From: Ophiostoma sp. CBS 140.51
Lineage: Eukaryota > Ascomycota > Sordariomycetes > Ophiostomatales > Ophiostomataceae
NCBI GenBank assembly: GCA_029298735.1
Contig: JANSLP010000043.1
Span: 1-64,000 of the forward strand
Direction of reading: 5' to 3'
DNA length: 64,000 nt
The translations under genes and the position numbers were made by a program. Positions 1 through 13,900 of this stretch are shown in pieces (positions within the stretch are counted from its first letter, which is position 1; the number at the start of each line of letters is the position of its first letter). Below the pieces are notes generated by a model. That model did no database searches and had not been told where the DNA came from. It saw only the letters and a program-made list of their open reading frames with translations.

Positions 1-3000
1 CGCACATGAGGAAATACAAAAAATTAGCCCCATTTATTTGTCCACGAATGTCGACGGGAGCCCCACAAAAAAAGTAATATTTTCGGCCCCAAGGAGATAG
101 GTGGCTACTGTGAGACACTGTGCACCCGCCTCGCTGTCAATAAAAGGGGGGAATTTCGAAAAATCAGCCCAGGAAATAGCGACCCACTGTTTCTTTTTCT
201 GGCCTAGCTCCTTCATTCCGGGAGATTTAAATTGGCCCCGCGAGGTACCTGCTACGAGTCACGGCCACCCCTCGCTCCACTATCACCCCGTCATCCGGCA
301 TGGACTCTTGGAAGGTTAGCTGGGTACCTTGTACATTACTGGGCCGCTCTCTCTGGTCCCGGGTCGTATGGTGGGGTTCTCTTGCCACGAAAGGAAAGAT
401 GTACTGAATGTATCTTTCTCCATAAAGATATGTGGAGGTACCTCTATTTCGACTGAGATACGTCAACCCAGTCAACACGCTTCCCCGCCAGTCCAAAGTA
501 ATTGTCCTGCTGTGACTTTGAAGGCATGTTTTGGATTCCTCTTCGAGCTTTCCAGTGCTGCCGCTCTGGCGAGTCTGCGATCGAAGAAGCCGTCAAAGTC
601 GTCACTGTCCTGCAGTGAATGGACAGCTCGCCGTCACACTTGCTCGCTCCAGATCCGTCTTCTAGGCGAAAAGAAAGACCGCGGAAAGAGGACAGAAGGA
701 GAGGTAAATACTTTGTGCTTCTAGAGGGAGAGAAAGAGCTGCTTGTTTATTTCTGCAGCCTCCACGGGTTTGAAAAGGGCCTTTTCTCGATATTGACCTG
801 GCCTGCCCGTCCGTCGCTCGACTCGTCCCTTTCCCGGATGGGCAACATGCGGAGGGAGCGTCTTTTCTGCTGAATACGACGTCTTTTCCTGTTCGTTTCT
901 GCGTTCAAACAAGAGTCACGAGGGCTTTGACAGAGCGGTTCCGTCTGTTCTTTTCCCGTTTGAACAAAAAGAGGCAAAGACGAGCAAAGAAAAGAGTAAA
1001 ACGAACGTCGTAGCGTCGCTTGTGGGGTCGGGCCCTCGGCCTGGTCCCGAGTAAGACGTGAAGGCAAGTCTCCAAGACTTTGGAGGAGAAAACGATGAAG
1101 AGAAAGAGGAGGAAAACGAAACACACGCGTGACAGAGGAAGACGCAAGACGCAAGACCAAGACGCAGTTCGAAGCTGTCCGCTGCGTCGACTGTTGCAGT
1201 GCATTGATCCTGCGAGTTGACGAACGAAGAAGTTCACGGAGACAAGATGGAGAAAGACAAAAAACAACAAGAAAGGCAGACAATAACAGACGCGGCTACC
1301 TCGCACGTCGCAGTCGCAGTCGCAATCACTCGTGTCGGAGAACCAACAGCCACCAGCCAAATCAAAGTGAGGCTTGTCCTTTTGAGTGGTGTATGTGTGT
1401 GTGTGAGTGGGCGTCTTGCAGCAGAAAACAGAGAAACGGACACTTCCCGCCCAATCCCCTCCTTCCCTCTCCTCCTTCTTCACAAGTAAGATACTCGTCT
1501 TACTCGCACGACGCAACAGAGCAGGAGTGTGTCGGAGAGGATGGAGAGGGGAATTAATGGGCGAACGCCTTCTTGTGTGTACTCTGCAGAGACAGAGTCA
1601 CAAAAATAGAGAGAGGAAGAGGCGTGCTGGAAACTGCGCCAGGAAAACCCCACGCACACAAACACGGGAGCTGCAGGAAGCCGAGCCACTGGAATGCTGC
1701 CGCTTGTTATTTTCATGTGCTGCCTTTGAGTGCGTGCATTTGTGTCCGCATAGTTGTCTGAGTTCCCTGAGAGGAGGCAAGGAGAGAAGGAACATAGGAA
1801 AGTCGACGCATCTCGTTTGGGCGATGATGTGTTCTCAAGTTCCCCAAGTTGGCTCAATATAGCCAATGGTTCCGAAGGGCGAATTGGCTAAAGCCACTTT
1901 TGGTCGTGTCCCGGGGGCGGCGGAAGGCAACACGGCCTCTTCTTTCTTTTGAAGAGTTTCTTTTTGCGTTCCTTTGTCGATGGATGTATCTCTATTTCTA
2001 CTTCATCTGCGAGATAATATGTTGTGTGTGTACTCCTTCCAGCGGAGTGAAAGGACGTCAAGAGACCTCACGTGCCACTGCCGTTCTTTCCATTTTCCCG
2101 TCGATGCACATCATGGATGGGGAAAGAGCGACGACATCTGAAATGAGGGGCAGTTTCGACGTCGTTTCTGCAACAGGAAAGAGCTTGTCAAAAGACGTAT
2201 GCAATAGAGTCTTTCTGATTAATGAGACAGTCAAAGAAAAACAGAGATAAAGCCGTCAAACGTCTAACAACAACTAACACGGCACCAAACATCCCACTTC
2301 GTGGCATTTGAGTCTGTTAGTTTTTGCACAAAGCTTTAAAAAGGCCCTGAAAGTCAGAGGTGGCGATAGTCAGGTACCCGGCCAGCCAAATTACAGGGGA
2401 AAGAGACAAGTTCAGCGGAGAAAGCAACAACGGTTTGGAGGGGTCGCAAGGTCGAAACCGTCTGAAAAGCAACAGAAACAGTGACCGAGACTACATTGAA
2501 AACCGCCCTAGAGCGGGTTTACCCCTCGCTAAAAGAAACGAGAGAAAGAAAAGTAAGAAAAAAAACAGTAGCGGGTGACCTGCTAAAACAGAAGGAGGGG
2601 AAAGCGAAAGAGGAAAAGAGAGAACGAACGAAAGAGGGGCCATGAATACCGAGGGAAGGAAGGCGCGAAGAGAGCGAGGTGAGAGCGAGGGCGAGAGGAA
2701 GGAACAGAACAAACAAGAAGAGGAAAGAGACGCAAGAAATGAAAAAGGAAAAAGAGGAAAGTGCGACAAAGAGGTACGCAACACACGCAAGAGGAAAGAG
2801 ACAAGCGGCTGCAAAATGCAAGGCAAACAACGCGCAGCCCCACTCTGTCGCAAAAGAGAGATGGTGCTTCTTGTCTTTTGGTCACCCACTCTCCGCAAAA
2901 ACGCCCCTCGATGCGCCAGTTTCTTTTCTTCTTCCTCTCTTCCTTATTAAAGCCGTGTGCACCGTTCGCACACTGTACAAGTATTGCTCCATGCATTGCA

Positions 3001-6000
3001 GCAGGTTGTCTTTTGTTCTGTCGTGCCTGCCTGTTCTGGCTTGCTCTGGTGAGGCAAGTGCGAAGGAGGGAGGAGACACGGAGAGGACGAGAGAACGGAG
3101 GGGGACCACCAGAAGACTCGTGGCACGAGGCACAAAAAAGGCACTAAGGCACTAACATGATAGTGCAGGTATTACGGCAATGGCCGAGGTCGTTTCTTTT
3201 GGTTTATTTTGGCAGGAGCGCGAGACCAACGACAATCATCAAATTCAGAATTCAATACTAAGATAAAATACAATGCGTATCCAGTGCCCATCACAGGCAT
3301 TGTTATCCGTGCAACCCACTCATATGCCCTGAAGAAGCAGAGTGTATTAATTCTACTCGTGCCCCCCTGGGCGCAATTTCCAGTGTGCAGCGCCGGTGTG
3401 CGCCTCGTATTTTGAAAGAAAAAAAATAGCGGCGCGTTTGCAGCTCATCCTTGGTCTGTTTTCTGTTGGCGCGCTTTTTCTGGCTTTATTACGAAGCATT
3501 CCTGTGGACTGTTATTGCGACAGCTTCCATGGCGCATGTGTTGCAGGATATTGCCGTGTGTGGACGTGGCGCGTGTGCGCGCAAAGTAAATCACAGAACT
3601 GTAGAAACCAGACCGGTCGCACGTCCACCAAAAGAAACACGGATGAACGACCATGGACGAGCACATCATCAGAACCAGAGAACAGAGAGCCAGGCACGAG
3701 CACAGCGTCATTGTCAAAGCTCAGCAGAAGAACAAAGAGAGGGACAGAGAGGGACAAGAGGGACAGAAATGCGAAAACAGGTGGGGTTAGACTCATTTCC
3801 TCTCTAGTCGCGTCTTCCAACTTTTGGCTGTTCGGTACGTGACTCTGTTTTCCTTTTCTCCTTGCCCTCGCCCTCGCCCTCCTTCTTCTTGATCGCCAAT
3901 TTCCAGCGTCTCCAGTTGCTGGACTGTCGCAAACCCTGCCAGTCTGCCAGGCCAACCCCTAGAAACTCTCAGCGAGCAGGACACCGGATCGGTCCTTAGG
4001 CATCTCGGGGCTGGCTTCCGCCCGCATTAGGGTGCCGAAAAAAGAGACACTACTCACACTTTTGATGTGGACTTGGGTCAACTTGTGTGGGTTTGGGTGG
4101 ACTGGGGCGGGCACTCAATGTGAGAAAAGACATGAAAATTGGAGTGACGCGACAGGGGTAGGGGAGGAAAGAACAGGGCGACGGATGGGAGGAGGGGCCA
4201 TTTAAAATCTTGGGACCAAACATGGGTCTGGTTCGCGTGTGGGACAGGGGGCCATGAGAGGAAAGAAGAGGGAGAAAGAGACAAGAGAAAAGGAGGGACA
4301 GTCGAGGTAGTGAAAAGCAGCCAAGGAAAAAGAGAGACAAAGTCTCAAGATACAAGATACAAGTCTGAGATACATCTGCTTTGTGGCGCGGAAGGAAGGG
4401 AATACAAGTCCCCGTGAGATACGATGCAGATTGAAGATTGAGGGATGAGCACAGGAAAAAAAGTACCGGCCGTCCATGAGATATCCTGGCAGATGAAGCC
4501 AGTTGGCGCAATGTTTATTATTTTAGGGGGCTGCTTTGAATATCAGCCGTTGGAGGTGCCTCAGTAGAGTTAAACTCCCGCTTCATTTCAACAGGAAAGA
4601 TACAGCCTGCCAGAGGGCTCTCTATTTTCGGTTCTAGAAAGAAAGAAGCCGGACAATACATAGAGACCGGCACTGTGCGTGGATGCAAGACGGGTCGCTG
4701 AACGGTCCGCGTTGCAACATCTTCACCGAGTCTGGATAGGCCTTGGAAATACACCTATTTTGTCCCATTTTGTCCACTGATTGGCAACGCTCGGGCACAA
4801 GCAAGACCTGTTTTTGGCCTGTGGGAGTGGATTGTCATCGATCCTAGCTGACTGTTTACTCGACTGTCGTCCCCGCGGGCCATCCGAGATGTATATTTTG
4901 GGGGCACCGGAAATTTGAAGTACAGGGATTGTCGTGCAGTTTTTTTCGCGATTCATAACTCATTTTGATTTCATTCTTTCCTTCTGTTGCGCTTCTACCC
5001 TTCCTCACCTTCCTCACAGGCTTCTTTGGCGTCTCCTATTTTGGGAGCATTCTCCACTCCTCCTTCAAGCCGTTCTGTTCGATTCTCTGTGAGTCGACTT
5101 CGCGGCGCGAGACAGCCCCATCGAGCCTCGATGTCCAGTGCGTGTCGAGGCCTGTCGATTGTCGATGCTGTCCGCCGGATATGTTCACCGCATCGACGAC
5201 CGCTTGGGGCGTGGGGGCATGGCTGTTGTTATTGGGTGAGTTAAAGTAGCAGAAAAAGAAAAAGAAAAAAGACTTGTATGTACGACGTTTGTTCATCGTC
5301 GTATTGAAAACATTCCTGCACCTGGAAACACTCAGCTGTCAGTGATTTGACCCTCGCTGGCCACCGAGGTCTGCGGCCATGCTTCCTTCTTCCGTCGTCC
5401 GTCGTTTCTTGTTTTGCCACCCCCTATCTTCCGCCGCATCACAGCCCAAACCCCAAGAGAACCAACAGTCAGGTCCCAGCGTAAAACGAGGACTGGCCAG
5501 CACATCGTCGATACTCTTGATCTGTTATTGGGCGATGAGAGAGTGAGTGTGACTCGGTCCCTCCCTTTGGCTCTCTCCTTTTTTTGCCAACCCTCTTTTT
5601 CAACTCCTCCTGCCCTCTTCCCCTTTTCTTGCTTGTCCTCGTCTTTATGGAGTTTCTTTAGGTCTTTTGGGTTTTTTCGCTGTCCACACCCCCCTGCTGC
5701 GAGATTAGGACTTTCCCACCAGAAAGCAAGTAAAGAAAGCAGAAAGTCCAGCAAGCAAGCAAGCCCAGCAAGCCTCTCGAAAAACAAGCCAACCCCCTGG
5801 CAATTCCCCCCCTTTCTCGCCTGGTCTCGCCTCTGGCAAAAAGGCACCAACACCGTGGTTCCGGGCATCTCAAATCGGCAGCTGGGTTGCGATGGGTCTG
5901 TTGGGCTCTGTATCTGACGGCACGCCAATGGGGTTTTTTGAGTGTGCCCCCTTTTTTTCTGTCTGTTTTCTGCGGCTGCTCCTTGCCCTCATTTTCTTCT

Positions 6001-6275
6001 TTTGTTTCTATGGGGCTGTTTCGAAATGTTCTTTTTGATGGGGCTTTTCTTTTTCACTCCCCTGAGGCATGGCAACTTATCTACGGCGACCTCCGTGTGT
6101 ACCTATATCTCAAATCTATCCCTCCTTCACTGCTATCTCTACTGAGCATTGTGACTCCCATCCTTTGCGATAACTGTCGCTCTGGCTCATAATGAGTCTC
6201 CCTGAGAGAAAAGTGCGCAGCTCCTTGACACTTGCACGCCGAAGAAGCAAGCTGCCAAAACAGACCAAACAGTTC

Positions 6276-6308
<33 letters not shown>

Positions 6309-8280
6309 GCTATTGTAAGCGGTCCGGCCTTAGCGCCCCTGTCGCTCTCTTCTCTTGGTGCGTTTTGGTGGTCTTGGGCAATGAAAAGTGTCCATCAACG
6401 GGGCGCGAGCGAAGAGCGTCCCGCTCCCTTCCCTCCAAGCCCCGAGCCGGCCGTTACCCGGTAGGCCCAAATGGTCCCAAAAATGGTCCCCCAGCCCCAG
6501 TTAGGCGGTGGCCCATATTTTTACTCATTTTTCAGTTCGGCAAGAGAGAGTGGCAGGTCTGGCAGTTCAAACAAAGGGTCAGAAATTGGACAGTCCAAAA
6601 AAAATACGCTACGGGGAGGACCCAACGACCCACCACTTCCATCCTTGGGAAATGGAGTTCCAACGCGACTCTTAAGTACATGCATACGCCGTAGTCACTG
6701 TGGGAACATAAGGAAGACGAGGAAGGAAAAGAAGAATTTTAAATCGAATGTGGAATAATCAAGTGGGAGAAAACCGTTCACCGTTCTTTTGAATCTCGAG
6801 TGTGGCTTTCCATCTGTTTTCTTCCTCTCACAAGTGGCTGCCGACTTGCTTCACACCGTGGCTTGTCCTTTTCTACGTTTTTGCAGTTGCGACTGCAGCT
6901 ACAGCTGTAGCTGCAGGGAAGCTCCATAGCTCTCCACAACCACCCTCCACCGTCTTCAATGTTTTCGATGTTTGCAACCAAAAGTCGGTGAAAGACACAT
7001 CATGTCACCGACGGCCCTCTCTCTCTGAGAATCAGACAATGAATGGATCTCTTTTTCGTGTTTGTGTTTTTGTGTTTTCATACCCGGGTTGTGCTTATTG
7101 TGGCTGGAAGGCGCAACTTCTTCATGGGCAGAGCAAACAGACTGTTCGTCTCGTCCAGATCGGATATCGTAAATGCAGCCGCCCGTGTCGATATTGATAT
7201 CCTCCGGGAGCTCCCCGTCCATCTCCCACCACCGACTTTCCGGGCCATCCACATAGACGGCGACGACAGACGACAATAATTGCATGAATCAGCTTACTCA
7301 TATTGCAAACTTGAAGACTCTATCCTTTTGCAGAATCGAACCAGCCACATTACCGTCCTTGCAGGCCCTGTCTGGGACCCCATCTTATGTCTTGTGTTCT
7401 GGCCTGGCCTGGCCACTGTTCCCTACTCAACCTAAGTTCATGATATGCGGTGAAGCCCTATCGAAACAGGACTAGAGAAGGGAAAGACGCCGACACTGTG
7501 CTTGTCCCTCCCGACCGCCGGCCTTCCGGTGTCGTGCTCGCCCAAAAAAGGACAAAAAGATCCCAGGCACACCTGCATCAAAACCAACCCCTGGTTCCTG
7601 CATCTCGTGCATTGTTTCTTACGTTTTTCCGTCCTCGTTTCCGTGTTGTATTTCTTGCACCTTTTCTTTACCTCTTTTGTCTTCTTCCCAACCACCCCAC
7701 GAACGACACCGCCAGAAACCGTTCGCTGTTTCTTGCGGCCTCTCAGGGCCGTCGAGTCGGTGAAGGGCTGCAAGTGGGGGCCTCCTCCGTTGTCTTCGGT
7801 GGCCCCTCCAGACCCGCCCGGCCGGGGACTGGTAAGGTCCACCTTCCGGCACACCGCCTCGAGTATTTACAGCAGAAGTTGGGCAGAGAGAGACACATTC
7901 ACGACAGTGCGCAACCTTTTTCTTGTCAAGGCCTGTCGCTAAACTCTTCGTCGTATTGTGGAGTCTTTCGTGCAGAGAACCGCCGAGGTTGAAGACTGAT
8001 GTGCAGCTGGCATCCGCAACGGGAGCGCGGAGTGCAGACCGGGGCGTCTCGACGAACCGTCCGATCACCACGTGCCGAATGAGGGCGGTGAATTCAATGG
8101 CCGAGGCTGGCCGGTAAAGGAGTCTACATGCAAGTAGGCCTCGTTTATGTACAACTGACTGTTTGCTTTGCATCGGTTGCGTTGCCAGGGCTGCAGGTGT
8201 TGTTCGATTTGACCCCTTCTGGTTTCGTGCCGTGACTACGTTTCGGTATTGAGTATTTGATATGTTGAAGCGCATATTTA
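1..8280. other. Gene-free left flank, no supportable coding gene
   Basis: I find no ORF with recognisable domains, sustained codon bias or a convincing exon chain. Open frames here follow from low complexity: purine-rich on the plus strand around 900-1300 and 2360-2800, pyrimidine-rich around 5400-6100 and 7500-7830. In this window the sense strand is pyrimidine-rich upstream of real genes (before the RasGEF on plus, before G-alpha on minus), so these tracts may be promoters or untranslated leaders. The tract at 2360-2800 would fit a minus-strand gene lying left of the window. A non-coding transcript is possible and cannot be excluded from sequence alone. Confidence 0.55.
6276..6304 (+). repeat. 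Poly(A) tract of 29
   Basis: An uninterrupted run of 29 A on the plus strand lies in the gene-free left flank. No target-site duplication or adjacent retroposed coding sequence is visible, so it is called a mononucleotide microsatellite and not a retroposed mRNA tail. Its length may be a sequencing or assembly artefact. Confidence 0.9.
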
Positions 8281-8540
8281 TTGTCACTTGCTTTGCTTGA
8301 TTGAAAACTCTATGGTGTGTATGTGTGTATATTTGGTTTTACATTCATGTTTTAAGATTCATTTTTATAGAAAAAAATTGCCTTGGAGAAGAAATAAAGA
8401 AATAAAGAAAATAGAAGAAAAAAAAAAGTCTAGTCTACACTATATTATATTTCATACCCTATCACAAAAGATCCTATATTAAATACTCATAATATCCCTG
8501 CACCGCACATTAGAAAATTAGAAGTGGTAAACATATTTTA
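8280..8540. other. AT-rich segment resembling gene 3' ends
   Basis: This stretch is markedly AT-rich, with A runs and several TATA/ATTA words. Similar AT-rich blocks in this window sit just after real stop codons (about 19.4-19.9, 25.7-26.0 and 44.5-44.7 kb). It therefore looks like a transcript 3' end or a convergent terminator zone, but I can attach no gene to it on either side. Confidence 0.3.
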
Positions 8541-11500
8541 ATCCAATACCTATACATACCAGAGAACCAGACCCGATTCTGATATCATGATGATGGCATA
8601 GTCGGCCGGCGTAGAGGAAACTCCGACAGACCATATTAACGACATATATCACCTGCCCGCACTGTAATTGCGATGGTATAAAAATCGGAGGAGGTAAAGC
8701 ACAGGAGCTGGTATTGCTTCTCTCTGACAGTCTAAGCACCCTGATAGTATTTCACATAGGAGTGTCAACAGATACACTCAGACGACCCCGGGTCGGATAG
8801 CGAACATCGAGCTTTAAACTCGCAGCATCTAGATCGGGGCGTTGGGACCTGCCCTTGCCTGGAGGCCTTCTGTATACTGTCATGACAACATAGACGAAGT
8901 CTCGTACCTCGCCGATTTGTCAACACAATCAACGTTCCTGACGGGCAGTTTATTCGGCCAGGTGATGAATCTGACATTCTGATTGGAATTAACAACCAAG
9001 GCTCGACATTGACACCACGAGTACAGAGGATGTAGCGCTAATCTCACAAACCACCGAGCATGCATCAGTAAGGACATATGCTCGACTTTCAAGCCGAAGT
9101 GGATGGCCGGCGGTTTATAAACTATGCCGCTCGAGGGGGAAGTAGAGAAAGGCGACGGGCCGGCCCGGGACCGCTGGCAATCCCGGACCAGATTGGCAAG
9201 CGCGATGTTGACAGTAGCACATGTGCCATTATATATCGATGCCAATATTGAATTGTCCCCAGACACAAAAGACTGACAAGACTGTGTCTTTGCCGAGACG
9301 AAGACCGGTGAGTGGGCAACATCAAATATGATTAACAAAGAAGCCTAACCCAGGGCTGATTCAAGAAGCGAGTTGTCGACATGGCCGTTCCCCCCGTTCG
9401 ACGTTCATACCTGGCCAAAACGAACGGCCATACGTTGACAACAAGGCCTCGAGGGAAACGCATATGGGAGCGTGAAGGATCGATAGAATATTACGACCCT
9501 TCCCTTCGAAAATGCACTGGCCGACCAACAATGACTAGCAGTCACGACTTTGTCGAGTTGCTGAGGCAAAGACTAGCGAGCCAGTCGGCCGCCAGATCGT
9601 CCCCGGGATGCGATATGTCGTGCGGATCTTGTCGTACTCGATGTGTCGTGCATGTTGTTGTTGTTGTTGTTGTTGTTCGCTGAGCACGAGCCTCTCGGAT
9701 TTCCCTTGTTATGAACAGTGTCCGATGGCACTCCCTGCACGTCAACCATAAAGTAAAAGTGTGGTTGTGTGGGTAGCATCGTAGGCCGCTCCTCCTGACA
9801 GGACTAGAGCGGACCGTACGGCGTACTATTGTGTATATTTATACTGATATATAAATATAGTAATACGCCGTAATTTACTTGCCCAAATGCAGACGCGAAG
9901 GGGGATTCTAGAACACTGTTCTTTTAGATATCGTACAAAGAGAGCACGGCCGGGATGGTATGCAGAGGTGCAACTGCATGCTATCTTTTTGGCCAGTCGC
10001 CCTCTTCTGCGCAAGCATTTTGAAAAGGTTCTGCCACTCGGCACCCCCATGAGGTGGAGGGCCAATATGTTTTGATATAATCAAAGAATACGGAAGTGGT
10101 AAACGGCACCCGGACACCGAGCCGAAGGGACATTCGGTAGCTTGGCAGCGGAATCAACTTGCCTGGCCGATACGACCGACCGATCGACTGTGCGGTTGTT
10201 CGACCGAAAAGGAGATAGGCATGGGGATAGAGATAGAACATGACAAAAAAGACAAAATTCAATTGACGTGGTTAGAATATGAAGTGGCCACATACAAGTG
10301 AAACGGCCTTGTATCTCCCCAGACGTCGTGTTGCTTTTTTTACCCAGTTATCACAATATCCAAACTTGTTTGAGTTGTGTAGTAGGTGAAGTATGATTTT
10401 CCACCAAGGAAGAATGTCTGTATTTTTTTCTCCGGCTCTCTCCTCTCATCTGTTATTCAAAGGAATAGCAGGACAGGGGTGGCCAATTATGATCAGGAGC
10501 ATCCTACACTCGTAGGATAATTTGTGCGAGGGGAGACGAGCAACAAAGACCTTTTGCATGACTCGTGGCATTGCCATTGTCTGAACTTTTGTGATGGGAT
10601 GAACAGCGAGCAACATTCGGGGGAGCGCCCGGAGAAAAAAAACAAGAGATGCCCGTGTTCTTACACTTTCGTGTTATGCCTTCGACAAGTGAATAGCGAG
10701 TGGTTGCAGAGCATCGGACTGTGCACTCTCCCAACGTCCGCTATGATGATTGTGGCCTGCATGCACTTGTTTGACACGACCAAGGATGCCTTGTGTCGTC
10801 AAGATACTTGATACTCGCTTCTTTCTGACATTGCAACTTGCAATATATCTGATGGCGGGCCGTCCGCCCGCTGCACTTTGATTTTTGCGGGGGAAGGCAG
10901 GCTGGCGACTCGTGATGAGCCTCGCAACCGCACATCGACCAACAGGAGTCTCCACATGTCCGATTGATGTGCTGTGCCGCCCCTTCAGTATTTGATATTT
11001 GTGATAGCCCATTTCTCGCATGTGCTTTCCGACAACCAGACTTGGGTGTGGGCGGGAAGGGTGAAGGGTGAAGGGCTGAAAGGGCCGTTGGTTTGCTGGT
11101 TCTTGGCCGGCACGAGGCGTGGAGCAGTCGTGGACAAAACAACCTGGGGCAATCTCCATGCGAAGCAACTAGGTTTCGTGGACCCAATTATCCATTGGCA
11201 CGGCTTGTGGTAGTGCCAGAGATACCTGCGTTAGGCCATGGTATGCAGTGACAGGGCAGGACGGCATATGGGAAAAGAGGGAGGGTTGGATAGAATGGGT
11301 AGTGGTTGAGTGGAAATTGTCGAAAGACGATACAAGGCAGAACAACAAGAGGACAGGCAGACAGGGTATTCCAAAACCCTGCAAGTTCTCTGCAAGCCAC
11401 ATGGGAAACTGGGGAACGAGAAAAGACAAAGAATAAAAGGAACACAACAATAGAAGAAATGAAGAACAAAAAGAAAAAAAAAGGGGCAGAGGAAATATGA

Positions 11501-13900
11501 TCTACTCGGCGGTTGAAGAACGGCCGAGCCACGCGAGACGGGATGGGCTGGAGAGGAGGGGTGTGGAGAGAGGGCAGCATGTAACACGATACCAACGAGA
11601 AAAAGAACACGAGTGGAGGAGACGCAGTAGAAAAAACAATAGCAGAAAGTACTACGACAGGAATATGGGCCGAGGAAGCAGCAAGAGGCGGCCTATAGTG
11701 GCAGCTGAAAAGAGGAGGTTCCCCAGCATGAGAAAATGGAGGAAATGGAATCGAGACAAACAAATCTCCGGGACCAACTTTTTGTGCCTGTGGCGCTCCC
11801 AATTTTATGTATTTTTTTCTCCCTTTCCAGTTTGCCCAGTAAACCCATCTCCCGACTTTTGCTCTGTCTTTGCTTGTGTTGGCTGTTTTATGCTGTGTGA
11901 AACCGGGACGATGTGGGAGACGGGAGCCGGTCGGGACATGTGGGCAGAACATCAGAGCCTGCAAGACGACAGACCGCCGTGAATCATTGCGATCTCAACG
12001 ACAACTTGACATCACTCAACGGATGCACTTATCGTGTCTGTCCACAAACAACTAAAGCTTCCAAGCGAGCCATCGATCAAAGCAGGCAGTGGCCAGAGAA
12101 AACGGCCTGGCAGACGGGCGAGTTCAGCCAGATATATCGGCCACGGTATATTGAGGTTGACATCAGGAGGCCAGTGCTTTGAGCCTCTCAATTTGCCCTG
12201 AGCCTTGTTTTCTGTTTTGTCTTGCCCCTTTTGGGCCCGTATCGACGTACAGGACGTGTGACTTGCAACACTGGCTCTCCCGCTGGGATGTGCACGGCCA
12301 TGCTCGGTGAAGACTGAAGAGCACGACACTGAACTGAATGACGATGCGCGTTGTCGACGTTGAAGGTTGTCGAACAAGAGGCGACCAGGGCTCAAAGACA
12401 ATGCCGCACCGACCATTCTGGTGCGCGATTGGTGGCAGGCCACTTCCCACATTGCCCTTTCTTTCCCCTGTTGGTTCGTCGTCGCGTTTTTGTTCTGCCG
12501 CTTTGGGGGAAGCCACCTGGAACATTTTCTGGCTCGGCTCGCGGTCCTCCCCCACCAGGCCACCATCGCTGGCTTGCATATTGTGCCAGACGAGCCAGCC
12601 AAAACAATCAAACAGCCAAAACAGCCAGGCAAAGGCCCATGGGGCGCTGCTGTTGTGCACCAGCCAGAAACACGCGAGTCCTCTGGTGCGCTCCGATTGG
12701 AACAACGGACAAAGAGCCTTGTTGCTTCCGGATCCTTACTTTTCAAATGTTCTTTGGTTTTCAGGGTTTTTTTTTTTTGCTTCCTTGTGGTTCCCCCCAG
12801 ACGGTCTCGACGGTGCTTGTTGCCACGGCTCTGGCCTCAATAGTCGCATCCGGCGGTTTGTTTGGCGCATTTCAAGGCTTCTAGTGCCCGACCCCAAGAT
12901 TACATGCACAAAATGGGGCAGAATGGTGCGGTGTTGCTAGGGCCTGCCAAGCTGATGATGAATTGTCGAGACATTGTCGTGTCTGTCCAGTGTCCAGGAC
13001 CAAAACACAATATGCCGCTGCTGATGTCTTCTTGCCCGATCGTGCCCTGAGTGCGCACCCTTCCATTGGTCTGCCCCCTATTTGTCCAGCTGCCGGGCGG
13101 CCAAAACAGCCAAAAGCAGACGAGAAGATGTCCATCTTTGGGGATCAGCGATCTCAAAGAGCGTGGAACCTTGTCTGCTTGTGTATGCAGAATGGTCGAA
13201 AAGGGCGTCAAGCATGTGTGTGTGCACCACCCAGCGACATGATTGTGGCCGTGCGTGCATCGTGCATTTCATGCTAACAGAACCAAAGCGATCGAAAGGG
13301 AAAAGAAGAGGAAGAGAAGGCATGGCAGGTGAGGTCCAAAACGAATTTGGTGTAGCGCCGGTGAGAAGACGAAGAAAATGAAATACAGTGAGGGGAAGAA
13401 GCTCATTACGATCCAACGACGAAATAAACCGGCCGAAAAGGAGGGGGACAATAGGGGGAGGGAGACGTTAAGGAAAATAGGGAAGGCACGAACGAGAGAC
13501 GAAAGGGTTCGAAAAGACGCACAGGGCAGGGGCCCTGGTGAGATTCGCGTGGTTTTTGCAGGGAAGTTTGTACAGGGAGGGAAGGAGCTGGGCAAGGCCC
13601 GCAACGGTCAGACGTGGGTAAGAGTGACTGTCTGGTCCAGAGAAGGGCAAAGAGCGTAACGGGCAGTTGCAATGCGATGCCAGAGCAAGATGATATCTCA
13701 AGATACGAGAAGGGAAAGGAGCCACGGACGGGCAACGACACAGGAAGGAGACATTGTGCAACTTTCCTATCTTCAGAAACACCAGGAACAGCGGAAAGAG
13801 CGCTGTACCACTGTACCACTTACCGAACAGGCGTGTTTTTGTCCTCTGAAACGGCTGGCTAATACCGGCGACACGGCCTGGCCTGGTCTCGCTGCTAACA
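8541..13900. other. Gene-free interval, no supportable gene
   Basis: Several open stretches occur, the longest convincing-looking one being about 150 codons on the minus strand at 8880-9338, but none shows recognised motifs or the strong third-position GC bias of the real genes here. Plus-strand frames across 8521-9353 contain stops at about the random rate. A heavily decayed gene or a non-coding RNA remains possible. The interval includes a GTT microsatellite at 9654-9677. Confidence 0.5.
9654..9677 (+). repeat. (GTT)8 microsatellite
   Basis: Eight perfect GTT units. It sits near the end of a 100-codon ATG-initiated open frame (9381-9683), whose C-terminal run of valines is simply the translated repeat. 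I do not accept that frame as a gene. Confidence 0.9.

Noticed and set aside
905..1516. 203-codon minus-strand open frame in the left flank
   Set aside because: Low-complexity pyrimidine-rich sequence keeps the frame open; no domain or codon bias.
7130..7285. Acidic, fairly protein-like minus-strand stretch with a GTATG donor-like end
   Set aside because: No upstream or downstream exon could be joined to it and the opposite strand looks equally open.
7330..7342. Reverse-strand GGTTCGATTC resembling a tRNA B box
   Set aside because: Flanking sequence does not form a T arm and no A box or acceptor stem was found.
8880..9338. 152-codon minus-strand open frame and protein-like plus-strand fragments in the same place
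   Set aside because: Third positions show no GC bias, plus-strand stops occur at about random density, and no family was recognised. Could be a relic, but unsupported.
9381..9683. 100-codon plus-strand frame ending in a valine run
   Set aside because: The end is a translated GTT microsatellite and no homology is apparent.
8521..10105. Repeated word GAAGTGGTAAAC at about 8521 and 10092, considered as element ends
   Set aside because: A 12-bp match is expected many times by chance in 64 kb; no longer repeat or target duplication surrounds it.
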